Below are positions 13,701-26,700 of a stretch of 64,000 nt of DNA, piece after piece. The DNA is from Acanthaster planci (Eukaryota; Echinodermata; Asteroidea; Valvatida; Acanthasteridae). The stretch is taken from assembly GCF_001949145.1 (NCBI RefSeq), contig NW_019091662.1:11177-75176 (forward strand), written 5' to 3'. How positions within the stretch are numbered: position 1 is the stretch's first letter; the number at the start of each line of letters is the position of its first letter. The translations under genes were made by a program, and so were the position numbers. The notes beneath the pieces were generated by a model, which was not told where the DNA came from, ran no database searches, and saw nothing but the letters and a program-made list of their open reading frames with translations.

Positions 13701-16700
13701 TCATCCGATAAAAACCACCATCGTAAGAGGCTCCTGATCAATAGGAATAGGTAAACTGTCTGAGATTATACAGGGGAATTTTAAGCAGAATTGGGTCTGT
13801 AATAAAAGTTATCTTATTGCATATACTCTCTCCAAAGCAGATGTCTTGAAGTTGAAGGATCCAAAATGGTTAGAGTTAATATGCAGTTGAAATCACAAGA
13901 TGATCTCTGTGTAGCAGTGTTGATTTTCCCCAGTTTTTGCTTTGTTTTGCCAGAGGAATGAAGAGATTCTCGAGATTCTGCAGAAGAACATGAGAGAGCT
14001 GGTCCTTGCCCACTACCTGCCCAAATATGAGAGCATCTTGCGGAAGTTCCTGGAGTGTCTGATTCATCATGGGGTCCTGAGAAAGTTAACTTTAAAACAC
14101 GCAAAGTTCCAGTCTCCAGCCCAGTTGTTCAGCATCCTCGAAGTGTGTGCCGGAAGGCGAGACAGTACTGCTGAAAGGAGCCACGAGGATGCGGCAGGGT
14201 CAGACCTCAAAAGGCAGAGCACTGACGGGTCTCTCCCAGTATCGAAACCTTTCCACTGTCTGAGATGCCAGTCTAAATTGTCTTTCTTCATGCCTTTGTA
14301 TGGCCAGAAGACTCCAGTTTCTAACACAAGGAGCCACTACCAATTGAAATGGGGCACCCATCAACCATTCTGTGTCGTAGGTCCAGACTTAGTTGCACTT
14401 GACCAAGAGTCTGATCCAGCAAGCCAAGCCTCCGAATATCCTTCTGTCTCTTCCCAAATCGACCTTTCTTGTAACAGTTCGTGCAGACCTAGTCATCAGT
14501 GTGTCAGGACTACCGACCCCTGTATAAAGCACCTGGTCATGTGTGGTTTTATCCTGCATCAACCAGATTACAGCCAGGTTCTAGAGGAGGTATTCAGTGT
14601 ATGGCCAGGCCTAAGAGAACTCGAACTTATTGACAATGGTGAGTTTTCTTCTTCTGAGTTTATTCCATGTTGGTTCCTCACTTATTGCCTTGATGCCTCA
14701 TCAATTTCAATAAAACTTGGATCATTTGTTGCTCTTAGAAGTCCCTGCATCAATCATCACCAAGTTACCAATTACCAGCTTTAGGGATTTGTGTACATGT
14801 GTTGCTGCCAAGTATTTATTTATGATCTCTGAATTGAACATGAACTTTCACTCAAGCAGACATCAACAAGAGATTTCTTTACTACATTAAAAATTGAAAT
14901 GCACTTTCAGTTATAAGTGTATTTGGTGGCTAGGACCTTTATCTGGGTTTCTCTCCTGCAGTGATGTTAGAGGATTCAAGTCACAAGATACTGGCGGCAC
15001 TGGTCCGTGCACAGCAGCTCACTCCCTCATTTCAGAGGCTGCGCATTGAGGATAACTCCATCCAGGACTCAAATCTGCTGCTTCTGCAAGATCTTTTGGC
15101 CAGGTTTGTGTCAAATCTGACACTCAAATTTAGATCGGTTAAAATGTCGTTCTCAGTTAAAAGTATTCCACCTGATTTTAACTCTGTTTTAACTGCATAG
15201 ATCACGCTCAAATTTTCACCCTGTTTTGACCGTGTTTCAACCGAACCCACCAACCTTTGTTATACAAGTTTAATCCTCTCCTGGTCCATCGGCAGTCCAA
15301 ACTGACATTCACTCATTTTAAACATGTTTTATCGGTGTGTAAATGGTGTGCTGCAAACCGCAGTGTCCTGTTAAGTAAATTCAGTTTTTACCTAATTAAA
15401 TAGCGGTTTGGGGGGAATCATGTCAATCATCTTTCTTACATTCCACAAGCTAGAAATTCGCTTCAATATATACTGGCATTCAAAGGTACTTCCGCACCTG
15501 TTTACTTTACAAAATCACTGATTTTTTTTACATACATGTATAAAGTGATGAATTCATCATATAAAAATGATACCTGTGTCTGAAGTTTATTTAGAATAAA
15601 CAACTGAAGTTTTACTAGTAAAGTTACCGTTCATTTGTCAATGATGACAATTAATCTAAAGTATCTGTGTTCTGCGTGCACAAAATCAATGGCACTATCA
15701 TTAAAATACAAGAGGGCAGCGCCCATAGTCCATTGTTAACCATACATCAAGAGCACGGATGCTTTTACCCATTAAAAACTCCCCACGGCACTGGCAGCAT
15801 AGTGCCATCTGTCCACAAACCCCAATAAATTGGCAGGAACCTGGCGATCCAAACCATAATAAATCCGCTGGAAAAGCTGGAATACATGTAATTCATCCCT
15901 GTTCTGAGGACAAACTCGTTCCACAAATTCTCCAGCGAACAGCATCACAGCTACATGTAATGGGCCACCTGCGTGGCACGGTTCCAGCTCCCCGCCCATG
16001 TGCTGGATCACAGGGCCGGTCATGTCATGTGACCTACAGAGTGTGTGACACGTGAAATCGAAGGCTACAGTTGAGCTCAAACTTATTAATACCCTTCGAA
16101 AAATAACAGACGAGTACATGTACTTTTCTAAATTCTTTATTTGTAAAAGCTATTATGTTGGTACTTATATCTTTTGTCTATTTGTTGCAATACACAAACC
16201 CACATGTGTGTTGGCTAAACTTCATTTGCATACTAACAGATACGGCCCGGGTTTCTTTTTTGCTCCTGCTCAAAATTACTCATACCCCAGGTTTACACAG
16301 TTCATTGGCATTGTGCTTGGGGTCATTGTCTTGCTGGTACGTCCAGTGAGGTCCATGCTGGAATTTCTCAGCAGACGCTTTCACATTGTTAGCCAGGATC
16401 TTTATAATAATCCTCCTTTTTAATGATGCGGGACCTGCTGAAGTTTACTGTACATGTTCGCACATACATGTACATGTACATGTACCGTACGTGCTTGTGT
16501 GCATTGTAGGCCTACAGCCCCGAGCTAGCACGGGTATAACTCATTTTATTGTCTGCAGCCTGACAGACAATTCAGACAGCATTCTGCCCTCCAGTGCCGA
16601 TTAACAAACTCATGCATCCGTTTCGGAATTCCCACCAGGGTGGGCGGTTGGCCTAACTGAACTGCAAGTTGGCCTGTCATTATCAGCAGAATGCTAATTC

Positions 16701-19700
16701 AAATTCGCCTTGTCACAAATTGCCAGCCAGTATGCAGAAATTCGGGCACATTCATGAGTTTGGTAATTTACATAAAGCTTGCATGTTGCGTTCTATCCGT
16801 GGATCCACCACTTTGTGAAGGGATCTATTGTTTAGCAGGGATTTACGTCCACTGTGATTCTGTGAAATGTCTCTGTCCTGAAACACATAAGGTGACGCCT
16901 GAAGACTAATAATGCATTTAGGTATAGGATGAGCCTACGAAGGACTGAGTACCAGTGCAAAGAACTCATTTGTGTCAATCAGTGGTGACTAAAAGTTACT
17001 GTACCGTTAGAGATTAGGGCAGGGCAGCGTATTAAGGCGGTATTATCGCAATGCATAAAGGAACTCATTTGGCCTTGGGGATTATACTCATATATAGTGT
17101 GATTCCACAAATCCCTGTTTTAACCGAATAACGGGCCTTGCCATCAGAGCTTAAAACCACAAAGCTAACTTCAGAGTTTATGAGCAGAGCTCCTTACCAG
17201 TTGCCAAAAACAACCCCATTTTAACCCCATGTTTTTGGTACGTGTAGTTTAACTGAAAATGAAAATGGTTAAATTGAGCTGACTAGACGGAATACACCAG
17301 TTTTAACCAAGAAGCAGCATTTTAACCAAGCGGAAATCCATAGTGTGAGATGTTTCTCTGCTCAGTTGTTTGTACTGATCTGTTAATGACTTCTTCCCAT
17401 GCAGATATGAGGAGCTTAGTTTTGTCGTTACGTCCTAATTTCCCTGTAAATTCTTAATGATAAAGAACACATTCACAGGGCACTTTTTCTTTCCTGTTAA
17501 CAGATCAAAACTCAAGACATTGGAGTTGAAGAACACTGATATCAGTTTTCTTGCCAGTTACAAACATCCAGACGTTGGTTTTGGTGCGCTGGGACAATGG
17601 CATCCGCTTAGTGATGGTTAGCTCAATAAGTTCTTGTTTGATAATCCAAGCCCTCTGAGTTTGCATTCTACTAGTTTTTTGACTGGAGGCCCTCTTGAAT
17701 CCAAACCATAGAGCTGTGTACATTAAATTCATCACTAACTTACTGTGCAAAGTAAAACCTTCAAGGCACATGTGCACAGACTTGTGGAAAAATTTTGTTT
17801 GGCTTTTGTGTAGCTTCTTGCATACATACACACTGTACATGTATGTGCATCTGTATTCTAAGTGATGCTTCAACAAAGCTGATACACCAAGATCCTAAAT
17901 GAAATGAGTATTTCGCCGCACTTTTGAATGAATTTTGCTGAGGCTTTCTCATGCAATATGCTATCTATAGAAAGTGCATTTGCATAATAATCATTGCTTA
18001 TTTCATAAACGTACGTGTACTTTGCCATTGCCAACTACATTATTCTAAATTTGCATTATTTCATTTTGTTATTTTTTCAAACATGCACACCAATTCAAAA
18101 TACCAGTACTCCGACGACTGTCAAAGTTTCTCTGCATGGGGGAACAAGATGTTAGTGCTCTATAATCCAACCAAAGCTCAGCCCATGGTAATCCAATTGC
18201 ACATGCTCCAATTGCTCTTTGAACAAAATTGAAACCGCATGCATCAGTGTACAACAGCAGCTTGTGTCTGTAGAGTGTGCTCTAGCAAAATGCAGCAGAA
18301 TCTGGTAGCCATGGTACATGTAGCCCATTTGGATGTATTCAGGTTCAGGGAAAGCATTTAGGTGGCTTCCAGAGTCAAGAAGGTGCTGCAAATAGGGCTG
18401 TGTAAATTATTTGATTATTCTGATATGTGTATCTAGTCGACTGTCAAATATTCAAAACTCGTTTTTGACATTGAATACATGTAGTTAGAGGTGAAAATCA
18501 ATGGTAATAAGTAAGGAAACAAAGCGTTCTTCATGGTGTCGTGGGTAAACTAAAAGGTAGCTGAATACAAATGCCTTACAGTAAGGTCATAAAAGTCCTT
18601 TTGTTCAGATTTTCTTTTTGTAACTTTTAGTGAAACCATGTAAAGTTTTTGGGGTGCTTTGTAGGAATCTGGGGCAACCAAATGTTTAAATTTAATTGTA
18701 AATTTTTTGAATATTCAAGTAGACTCAGCCTTAAAAACAAGATATTGTAGTCTCTTATAATGTTTGGCTTTTATCTTCAGTCCCAGTTTTCTCCCATTCT
18801 GTGCATGGCTCTTCTGAACAGCTTTTAGTCAACTGAGTGCCATCGATCTGAGCCACAACAGACTGTTTTACCTGGCTTTCCTGGAGCAAGCTCTCACGCA
18901 GCCAGATTGCACCATTAAGCTTCTGAATCTGGAATGTTGCGAACTGGGGACGGAAATGCTGGACAGCCTTTTTGTCAGTGCTAAAGGTGACAACTGATTT
19001 TGTATTGTTTGTGTTCTGTTTTGTTTTTGTTTGGGTTTTCTTGCAGGGTGGTTTTAGTGATTTTTGTATGTTTGATGGATTGATCCTTCTTTTTATTTTG
19101 TTGCAGACAGCAAATGCCTGCGTGAACTAAATGTGGCATGTAACAAGTACTGCCCACACACTAACAGCCGGGCTAGTTTTTCAGGCCTTGCCGAGCTTAT
19201 ACGAAATAGTCCACTCACTAAATTGAATCTCAGTGGATGCAGCTTTGCATTAACAGGTTTGTCTAGATTTTCCCTCCATTTTCCCTCTTTATCTCGAGTT
19301 GTGTGAAAATCTGTCAAAATCTGTGGGTATTCTTGCCCTGCTCAGCCCTGTGTTGGTAGTTCCTCCTAGTTTTCATTATCTGTGTTCAGGGGTGCTAGTC
19401 AGAAGTCAGCAAACCTGAAACATTATCTGGCCAGAGATCATGACCCAAAGACACATTAGCAGGAAAAGCCAACATGGGGCTGGATAGCTCAGTGGGTATG
19501 GCACCAGTGCAGTGTTCCAGAGGTCACAGGTGTAATTTGTTGGATGTTAAATGTATTTATTTTGTAGGAATCCCTTTATTGAGTTTTTGCTTTGAAAATT
19601 TAAGTTTTAAATTAAAAACAATAGTAAAAGTCAAGCATGAATTTGAAGGTATAGTCCTGCAGTTGTTGCTTAATGGTTCACGGAAGTGTTTGTTGCCTTA

Positions 19701-20991
19701 GTAAGTCACACGATCAATTTAGAGTGCTTTTGTTTGCCGCTGAAGTCATCCATAGGCATTTCTCAGTGAGGTTAACATTGCTTTTAATTTTTATACTCTT
19801 TTGTAACTCAGGCTGGACCCATGGCAATGATTTTGCAGATGCCCTGCGTCTCGACAGTTCTCTCCATCAATTTCTGCTGGAAAGCAATTTATTGAGTAAG
19901 TAACCCCACAGAAAGGACTCCATGTAAAAGGCACTTGCCTTTCAGTTGTTGTTTGATGGAAAAAAAATTATCCAGATTTATCAAATGATGTCTCATGTCG
20001 CCTCTCTCTCCATTTATCTGTATATCTGTTGAAGTAGAAGCGTGATTGTCAAAACCCATTTTGAAAACGACTATGTGATATCTGACTGTTGCTATGTTGC
20101 ACATGCAGTCTGTGGTTTCTCTATTGCATTGCGTCAATACTGTTATTGCGTTGTGTGTATGCATATGCTGTGCACTGTACTGTTTGGCCTTTGATCTTAG
20201 GAAGTGTAGGGTGCCAGTCGTACAGTACTGTGGACTAGCATTCTTAAGTTTTGTCCTTTGGGTTACTTCACAGCCGACAAATGTCTACATCTGTTGGCCA
20301 GTGCCTTTGTGAACCCCCCAACAGACTTGAATGTCCAAGCCCCGCAATTGTGCTTAGACATAAGGTGAGTATGTGGGTCGGGGAGAGGATATCGAGAACG
20401 TAATTATTGGTGTGAAAGCTTCCAACAACTTTGACCATAATGCTTTCGCAAGTCATTGACATTTGAAAAACAGCTGCTATCCATGTAACGGCCAATGAGT
20501 TAGGCACTTGAGTCAGTATTTCAAAAGTCACACAGCTCAAAGCAGCATGGAATTTCTGGCAAGCATACCATTCCTAGTATATCCAGTGACATTGGTTGAA
20601 TCTTCTGAACAGTGACATAAATCTATTAAACCCCCCATGTGTTAAAGTGTCACTGTGTGAATGCCAAAATAACATCTGTAATAATTTTTCCCGCTCGAAT
20701 AGTTTTAACAAGCACATAACCCGCGAGGGGCTGGACACATTCAGCCAAACACTCCAAAAAGCAAGCACAACACCAGGTTACCGAATCACCCCTCCCCGCC
20801 ACCTTACAATCACGATGGAAAGAGGTGAAAGCAGCACCAGAGAAGACTGGAAGATGGCGGAGTTCATGAAACTGACTGTCAGTCGTAAGGTACCAGTCGG
20901 ACAATGGTCTAACAGACGTGGGGGTTACAGGAGCCGGAGATACGTCATGAACTGTAGAGACCTGATGATGGAGCATCAGTCACAGATGTGA
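1762..20991 (+). CDS. LRRC41: LRRC41-like protein, elongin B/C-cullin E3 ligase substrate receptor (12 exons, 739 aa)
   Basis: Exons: 1762-1864, 6799-6885, 8156-8347, 11373-11491, 13954-14638, 14962-15103, 17504-17616, 18822-18986, 19107-19256, 19812-19895, 20274-20364, 20703-20991. All joins are GT..AG, the phases match, and the total is 2,220 nt ending in TGA. LRRC41 (MUF1) binds elongin B/C through a BC-box, recruits a cullin, and presents substrates with leucine-rich repeats. The N-terminus shows LKFVCLDRV (residues 8-16), fitting the BC-box pattern LxxxCxxx(hydrophobic), followed by AFPSRLL in the position expected for a cullin-contact segment. LIHHG (about 203-207) matches the vertebrate protein. 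The LRR region occupies the C-terminal half, with LSAIDLSHNRL, LTKLNLSGCSF and LCLDISFNK as clear repeats. The Cys-rich and low-complexity middle (exon 5) is poorly conserved. The human protein is somewhat longer (about 812 aa, from memory). The start was chosen for its ACCATGG context and exact phase fit to exon 2. The 17616 GTTAGC donor is the weakest join. Confidence 0.9.
3469..3527. repeat. Small inverted repeat (TAGGGCTGTGGTGG)
   Basis: TAGGGCTGTGGTGG at 3469-3482 is answered by CCACTACAGCCCTA at 3514-3527, matching 13 of 14 positions. It lies in intron 1 of the LRRC41-like gene. TAGGGCTG-type ends occur in hAT elements, but no target duplication was identified, so the class is left open. 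Confidence 0.5.
3614..3673. repeat. Imperfect hairpin, MITE-like
   Basis: AAAGGCATTGTGGGAAGG at 3614-3631 is answered by CCTTTCCACAATGCC at 3659-3673. Weaker complementarity continues outwards (ACTGCCT near 3557 against AAGGCAGTA near 3710), suggesting a foldback of about 160 bp in intron 1. Confidence 0.45.
4928..5869. mobile_element. Foldback-like element with CCAACTCGTAC arrays in opposite orientation
   Basis: A 26-bp sequence starting GGTCAACTCGTACGCATGCC at 4928-4953 reappears inverted at 5844-5869 with two mismatches. Inside the left arm the motif CCAACTCRTAC is repeated several times up to about 5035. The complementary GTACGAGTTGG-type motif is repeated at about 5574-5660. No transposase and no convincing target duplication were seen. 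It sits in intron 1 of the LRRC41-like gene. Confidence 0.55.
8445..9480. mobile_element. Non-autonomous hAT-like element with GAGACC subterminal arrays
   Basis: The element begins CAGTGTTGTA and ends TACAACACTG, a perfect 10-bp terminal inverted repeat. It is flanked by GTGCCTAG (8437-8444) and GTGCCAAG (9481-9488), an 8-bp duplication with one mismatch, as expected for hAT insertions. Both ends are packed with GAGACC/AAGACC-type hexamers (8455-8600 and 9350-9475). No transposase coding was recognised. It lies in intron 3 of the LRRC41-like gene. Confidence 0.7.
9506..10734. mobile_element. Possible DNA element with CAGGGCTCGC ends
   Basis: CAGGGCTCGC at 9506 is matched by GCGAGCCCTG ending at 10734. 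TTGCCC-rich segments lie inside both ends (about 9535-9600 and 10610-10690). No matching flanking duplication is visible, so the boundaries and the class (hAT-like by its CAG terminus) are tentative. Open frames inside were not recognised as transposase. Confidence 0.4.
12173..13078. mobile_element. Non-autonomous pogo/Tigger-like element (906 bp)
   Basis: The left end CAGTAACATCTCGATAAGTC and the inverted right end CAGTAAAATCTCGATAAGTC differ at one position over 20 bp. The element is flanked by TA on both sides (12171-12172 and 13079-13080). CAGT termini, TCGA-rich subterminal sequence and a TA target fit the Tc1/mariner pogo/Tigger group. No helix-turn-helix or DDE coding was recognised. 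It contains a 32-bp tandem duplication at 12633-12696 and lies in intron 4 of the LRRC41-like gene. Confidence 0.7.
12633..12696. repeat. 32-bp tandem duplication
   Basis: Two adjacent 32-bp copies each start TCCATTG and contain AAATGCATGGAGACG. They differ at three positions. They are internal to the pogo-like element. Confidence 0.75.
15121..17345. mobile_element. CACTA-like (EnSpm) element filling most of intron 6
   Basis: The left end CACTCAAATTTAGATCGG and the inverted right end CACTATGGATTTCCGC start imperfect inverted repeats of roughly 50-60 bp. Both arms share GGTTAAAATG and a TATTCC block. The flanks on both sides are TGA (15118-15120 and 17346-17348), a 3-bp duplication. TTTTAACC/GGTTAAAA motifs recur within both ends. 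The left terminus is CACTC instead of the usual CACTA or CACTG. No transposase was recognised in the 2.2 kb interior. It starts 17 bp after the exon 6 donor. Confidence 0.55.
19471..19545 (+). repeat. tRNA-derived SINE head
   Basis: GATAGCTCAGTGGGTATGGC matches a tRNA A-box context (TAGCTCAGTGG) and is followed by CACCAGTGCAGTGTTCCAG and GGTCACAGGTGTAATTTG, a decayed B-box. Loss of the T-arm consensus argues against a functional tRNA. It lies in intron 9 of the LRRC41-like gene. Confidence 0.5.
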
Positions 20992-23749
20992 GGGAGACAA
21001 CTTCTCCAACCTTAACCCCAGAGGTCACTTTATTTACCACTTTGATTCAGTAGTAACCCTGGCTAGAAAACCTTCGTCATGTATCTTGATTTGACAGAAT
21101 AACGGCGGCTGAATAATTTGTATCATGTATTTGGTACTGTTAATCCCAACACATGATATAGTATTAATGCTCACTGTGAATTTTTGTGTTGTTTTTGCCT
21201 TTAACAATCCCCCATTTTCCTTTTTTGCTTATATTCGTATGGAATGTCAAACTGCCATGCGTGGTTTACAAGATGCTCACTTTTTCAAAAATAATATTTA
21301 CGGATCCATAATGCTGCGCCAAATTTACCATTTTTACACCGCATATATACACAACTGAACATGGTGATGGAACAGGTAGTCATGAAAACACTGCTTGACA
21401 CCATAGGATCAAAATTACCTCTTCTCGCATAGAGCTCTGGTTCAATGCTTTGAACCTGATGTTGGGACTAATTTCTGGACACTACAAAGTAATAGTAACA
21501 TTAATAACACAGCAGTGTCTTTTCTGCCACACACAAACTGAATGACAGTGCTACATAATCACAAGGTACATATATATTTCACAATGACACTTGAAATACT
21601 GTCTTAGGAGTGTTTGGGTTCTTGAACAGATATTTTCATATCACAATGCCACATTTTCAAACTTGAATTGTTGACATTGTAAATCTGTTATACAATTACT
21701 GCAAAGCAAATGAGTTTGCCAAGCTTTAAGAAATTTGTTTTCTTGAAAACCAGGGTGCCGACAAAAGTGGTGAAGGTGTGTGCGTACTGTATTACCATAT
21801 GTACTACCACTTTTTGGCATACTTTATTAGTAATCAACTCTCCAACCTTTTTCAGTCAAGAAATGTCAGAGTTTACCTTGCAGAGGTTGCACAACGATGT
21901 ACTTTTTTCATTGGTTATACTTACTGTTGCATTGCTGGCCTGTGTGAAACCACAGGTATGATCCCAGTTGCCTTATGTTACCAGAAAAGTAAATTCAGAG
22001 TATTTACTTCTGCGACTCTTGGGGCATGTGTTCTCAACTCGTGGCTGGTCCTGTTCTGGGCTTACCCCCTCGTTGAAAATTGTGCCACTGCCATGTAGAA
22101 ATCAGTAAAGCAAGACTAATTCTAGTGTAAGAAATTGCAACCTTTGACCCAAACCTCACAAAATATCAAACCCCGTTACCACCGTTCTTGACACAAACAA
22201 AATTTCTTGAGGGAAGAATGTATTTAAAAAATCATTAACTTTTATTCTGAGAACCTGATGAAGAGACAAAATAACATGAACCAGTTACAAGTATTATAAT
22301 GTATTTTAGGGAAGCCATATTTAAGATTTGAAACTTCGTTGATAATAATTCTGAATTGCTGAGTTATTTTTAGGAAGAACACAAATGCATGGGTGGCCTA
22401 TTCAGGTCTTGGGTTGGGGGGCAGACTTTTTCAAAAATGATCATCAATTTTTTTTCATTCTCAAAAGAATCCTTACCCCCCTTGCCCAAATAAAGGTAGT
22501 ACATAGTACAGTACCAGTTATAAAATGCTAGCACTTTAAATCCAAAGCCCTCCCCCATTATCAAAGACCAGATGGATCATAAAACCTTGAAACAATCACC
22601 AAACAATATTGGCTGTCAAAGCTCCCATATGCAAGACTTCAGAAACACATATACTGTACCTGGTTTGAAGTCTTTTGCAGATATATGTATTTGGAATACC
22701 TCAGTATTATGACCTCTGTTATTTCGCATCATTTACAAAATATAACATGTACATCCACAACCATATATAAAAGTTCTTACATTTTGCTACTATAAAAAGT
22801 TAATGTCACCATGCACCAGGCCCTATACAAAACATTATTTTCAATTAATTTGGACATTTAAATAAAAAAAAATGTTAAATAATCATTTAATTGTTTAATG
22901 ATTAGGTTTTTGTATGCAATTCCACCAAATCATTGCTTTAGGATCAACAATAAAAACAGCCTTTCAAGATGACTTGTGGCTAGTAAACAAGACGGGGGAC
23001 ATCAAAACCTATTTTTATTATCTAAAAAGATTTATAACTGTTTTCCTGAAGGCCACATTTACATTAATTCTAAACACCTTTTGCTGGAATACAGATACTT
23101 TGAGAATAAAGAAACTCTTACAGATCTCTTATGACAAAAAGTTTAGATATAAAACAATTTGCATTTGTATTAAGTTTATAAACATGATGAATATAACTTG
23201 GGGAAGACCAGAAGAAGGCATATTTGTGTACAGTACTTTCCATTGTTGACAATGACACCAAAGGGTTTGGTCTTAGGCAAATTCCAACTACAAAGAAGTT
23301 CATAACAATTTAAGGTAATTGGTCCTCTCCATTTTTACAGTTGTACGATAAGACCATTTGATTAAAATGATGCTTGGGCTCTCAGGACAAGATCTCATAG
23401 AAATAGTGCAATGAGTTGCATATTCATTCATCATTTACCCCTACTGAAATGGCATTGACCCCATTAAAATGCTTTGAAGTAGCACAATGACCACTTGCAG
23501 GTGCAAAAAAAGGGGAAAATGGGAAATTCATTGGTATAATAATAACAAATTCCTTTTCATGTTTCCCAACGCAGGCAAGATTTTTACATCTAAAAAGGTT
23601 TGCTATGGAACCTTGCCTTCTAGTTGTGCAATCAGAGTCTTGAGATCTTTTCAGACACTGCTGACTGCTGAAAGTAACCCAGATTTTACATACTGTGTGG
23701 TGTCCATGTTGATTCTGGAGCGAGGCTTTTGGTGTCTTGTGTCCTCCAG
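20992..23749. other. Spacer between two convergent genes
   Basis: The LRRC41-like gene ends at 20991 (+) and the receptor-kinase gene ends at 23750 (-), so this stretch must hold both 3' UTRs. AATAAA-type candidates on the + strand occur at 22489-22494 and 22861-22866, but I cannot assign them. No further coding is supported. Confidence 0.5.
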
Positions 23750-26700
23750 TCAGACAAATGTTGCATCCTGCGTGGTGTCAATAAAGTCCTCTTCCAGCTT
23801 GACTGGCACGTACAGCTGGTAGGTGTACCCCTTCAAATTCAGGTGTTTCTGTAAGTTCACAAAAAGAGAGAAATGGAAACTGTCGGTAAGATAATGCTAT
23901 CATCCACCTTGTACACGTGGGCCTCCATCTCACTACTTCAGATGAACAGATGTTGAGTTGATAAATGAATGGCCTTAGACACAATCATGACAATGGGCCT
24001 ACTCAGTTGCCAATATGCCTGCATTCAAGTGTGCTACTGACATCAACAGTGGTGGCATGATTTTCAGAGTTAGGGGGTCAGTTGTGAGACCATCCACCAT
24101 CAGCCATTACTAGACTGCTATCCCTGCCCATTGTGTTCTGACCAAGAGTAGGGGTGGGGATTCCCTTTGTCAAAAGGTGTGTGAGGGGCCACTTGCCACC
24201 ATGGTTCCATCGCCAGTGACTCACTTTGACACGAGTACACTCCTAGCAAAAGTACTACTCGGTTTGGCACACTAACATGGACATTTTATGGGGGTGAAAA
24301 CGCTCATTATTTCTGTTCAGCACAATTTTGACTCGAGCACAAATTTACCATACTCTTGAATGGATTATCCAATGAATGTATTTCATTCAAAGGCAAATCA
24401 ACACAGGATTGAGTATAATAAATTTGGGCAAGTTTTGAGATTGCACTGAACAATCCTATCAAACTCTGTCAAGTTAGTAACTATTCATAGTTCATTCTAT
24501 TCATTCTGCGAATGTTTGCAAAAATGTCACCTGTGGTGTTAGATTTTGCCTCAAAATGTATGTTTTTCCCATTCCTGTTAAGGAGGGTCATATTATCATG
24601 TATTTAGTAGTATTGTTTGGATGTTTTGGTAGTTGCATGAATTTTTTTATTTCTTTGTACAGATGGCCATTCAAAGTTTACTCGCCATTGGTAGGCAAAA
24701 ACATGACTGTGAGCTTCAAAAAAAGAGGTCCGTTGATTTTCATTTTCCAACATTCCTTTAAAAGGCCTGTAAATTCAGAAGTGGCTCTGGAGATGGCAAT
24801 GTTTTTATTAGGTTTAGTCACAAACGATGCTTTGAAGGGGCCTTATCTTACCACTACATAGACAAAAATGAAAGTTTACAAACATAAAAATGACTATATT
24901 AAATGTGTAGACTACCTTAGCCATTGGCTTCATCTTTTTGAGTTCAGTGCACAGCATGTCAAAGGAGGGCCTGCTCTCAGGCCGACGGTGCCAGCAGCGG
25001 AGCATCAGATCATACATCTCTGGCGAGCAGTGCTGCGGCCACTCCATGCGATTGTGATCTCGCAGCTCGCTGTACAGGTCGTGAGTCTTGATGTTGTGGT
25101 AAGGCATGCCACCTAAGGAGAAAAATATGACTCAAGCATTCCTTACTGATTCCATTTTGAAGCATGAAGCATTGTTTAAAATTTGTTTTTCTCAGGTGGT
25201 TTTTAACTGCTTTGGAAGATGCAGAAGTTGTGACATAATTAAGACCAGTTCATACTTTGGGTGAATGTACAAAGTGAATTTGACATTACAGAACATTTGC
25301 AGCCAAAGTTGAGAGAGTTGAAACATGTTCATTCTGTGTGAATTCGCAGCAAAGAAATTTAATATGACGTCGCCATTTAATTTGCATTTGTTCACTTTCA
25401 TGCCAAGTATGTACTGGCCTTTGTTCAAGCTGGTAGGAATATTAGAAGCCATAATAAAGGGTGCAAGTTAAGGACTAGCTTACATGCAAATGCAACCAAA
25501 TCATTCTCATCAATGGCCTGCCCTGGAAAATATTGAATAAATATAATGCTATGCATGTGATCAGTCCATCCTTTTAATAATGAACATAGCAGAGAACCAA
25601 AATAATGCAACTCACCTAAAGTTACGATCTCCCACAACACTACCCCAAAAGACCATCTGTACAGATAGAAAAAAGTGTATCCATGAAGTTTATAGCAACT
25701 AAGACACTTGCCTTTATCAACAGGGCACAGATCCAGCAACAACTTTTTTGGGGCCAAAATTGCTTTGGCAGACCCAAAAAATATTGAATTTTTTTTATTA
25801 AACGGTGTACAGTCTTTCTAAGGGGCGAGGCTACATTTCTGGACCCAAAAATCACTTTTCATTTGGCTCTTTTTGGGGGGTGGGGTGTGGATTCCGTTAC
25901 CCACATCAATTTAAAGTGGCACGTCACACTTTTTGAAACTATCAAGAACATTACAGCAACTTTTTTTGCATGATTAGTATTCACCTTATCGTCCCTTTAA
26001 CATTTAGACATGAGCTACCTGTACTTACACATCACTTTTGATGCTGTACACATTCTCCAGTAGGGCTTCATAGGCCATCCATCGTTTAATATGTTTCTGC
26101 AATGAGAGGTTCAATACTTTACAAATAAGAAAGGTCTACACCTTAACTTGTTAGCGTCGGGTTTTCTTAGCCATAAAGGTATATTCCCTGCTTTAATTCG
26201 TCAACCACAGAAACGAGAAAAGACATCTTAAACGAGTGTACCTGTCCCCCGTGGAAAAACCAAGGAAAATCATGTATGTTTACACGTTATCTGGCGTCAG
26301 GGGTTAAGACAAATTTAAACTGACCAATGACAAACTGGCAAGGTTTAGGATCCCTCCAAAAAAAATTTTAATGCCTCAGAACAAAGACCAAGCATTGTAT
26401 TTTCAAACCATTATTCATTGTGGATTTTTCAGACGCAAGTGCTTTCAAGAATTATCAATTCAATGAAAATGAAAATCGGATATATAAATCCAGATATATG
26501 ATCATAGAAAAGAAAACTGCCTTGATCCTTTGCAGTAGTTTGCCTCAAGTGTAGGATGGTCGGACTCTACTCTGATTATGAACTGTTTGTAACAAAGTCC
26601 AGGGCATGGCCACAGTACACGTTCTCAATAGCTTTATTTCATAACAAAATTCAGAGACAGCATCAAACCAAAATTTGGACAGTCAGTCTAAGTGAAAATG

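Noticed and set aside
18393-18736. Possible hAT element (TAGGGCTGTG ... CAGCCTTA) in LRRC41 intron 7
   Set aside because: The ends match only partly and no 8-bp flanking duplication is present. The evidence is too weak to annotate.
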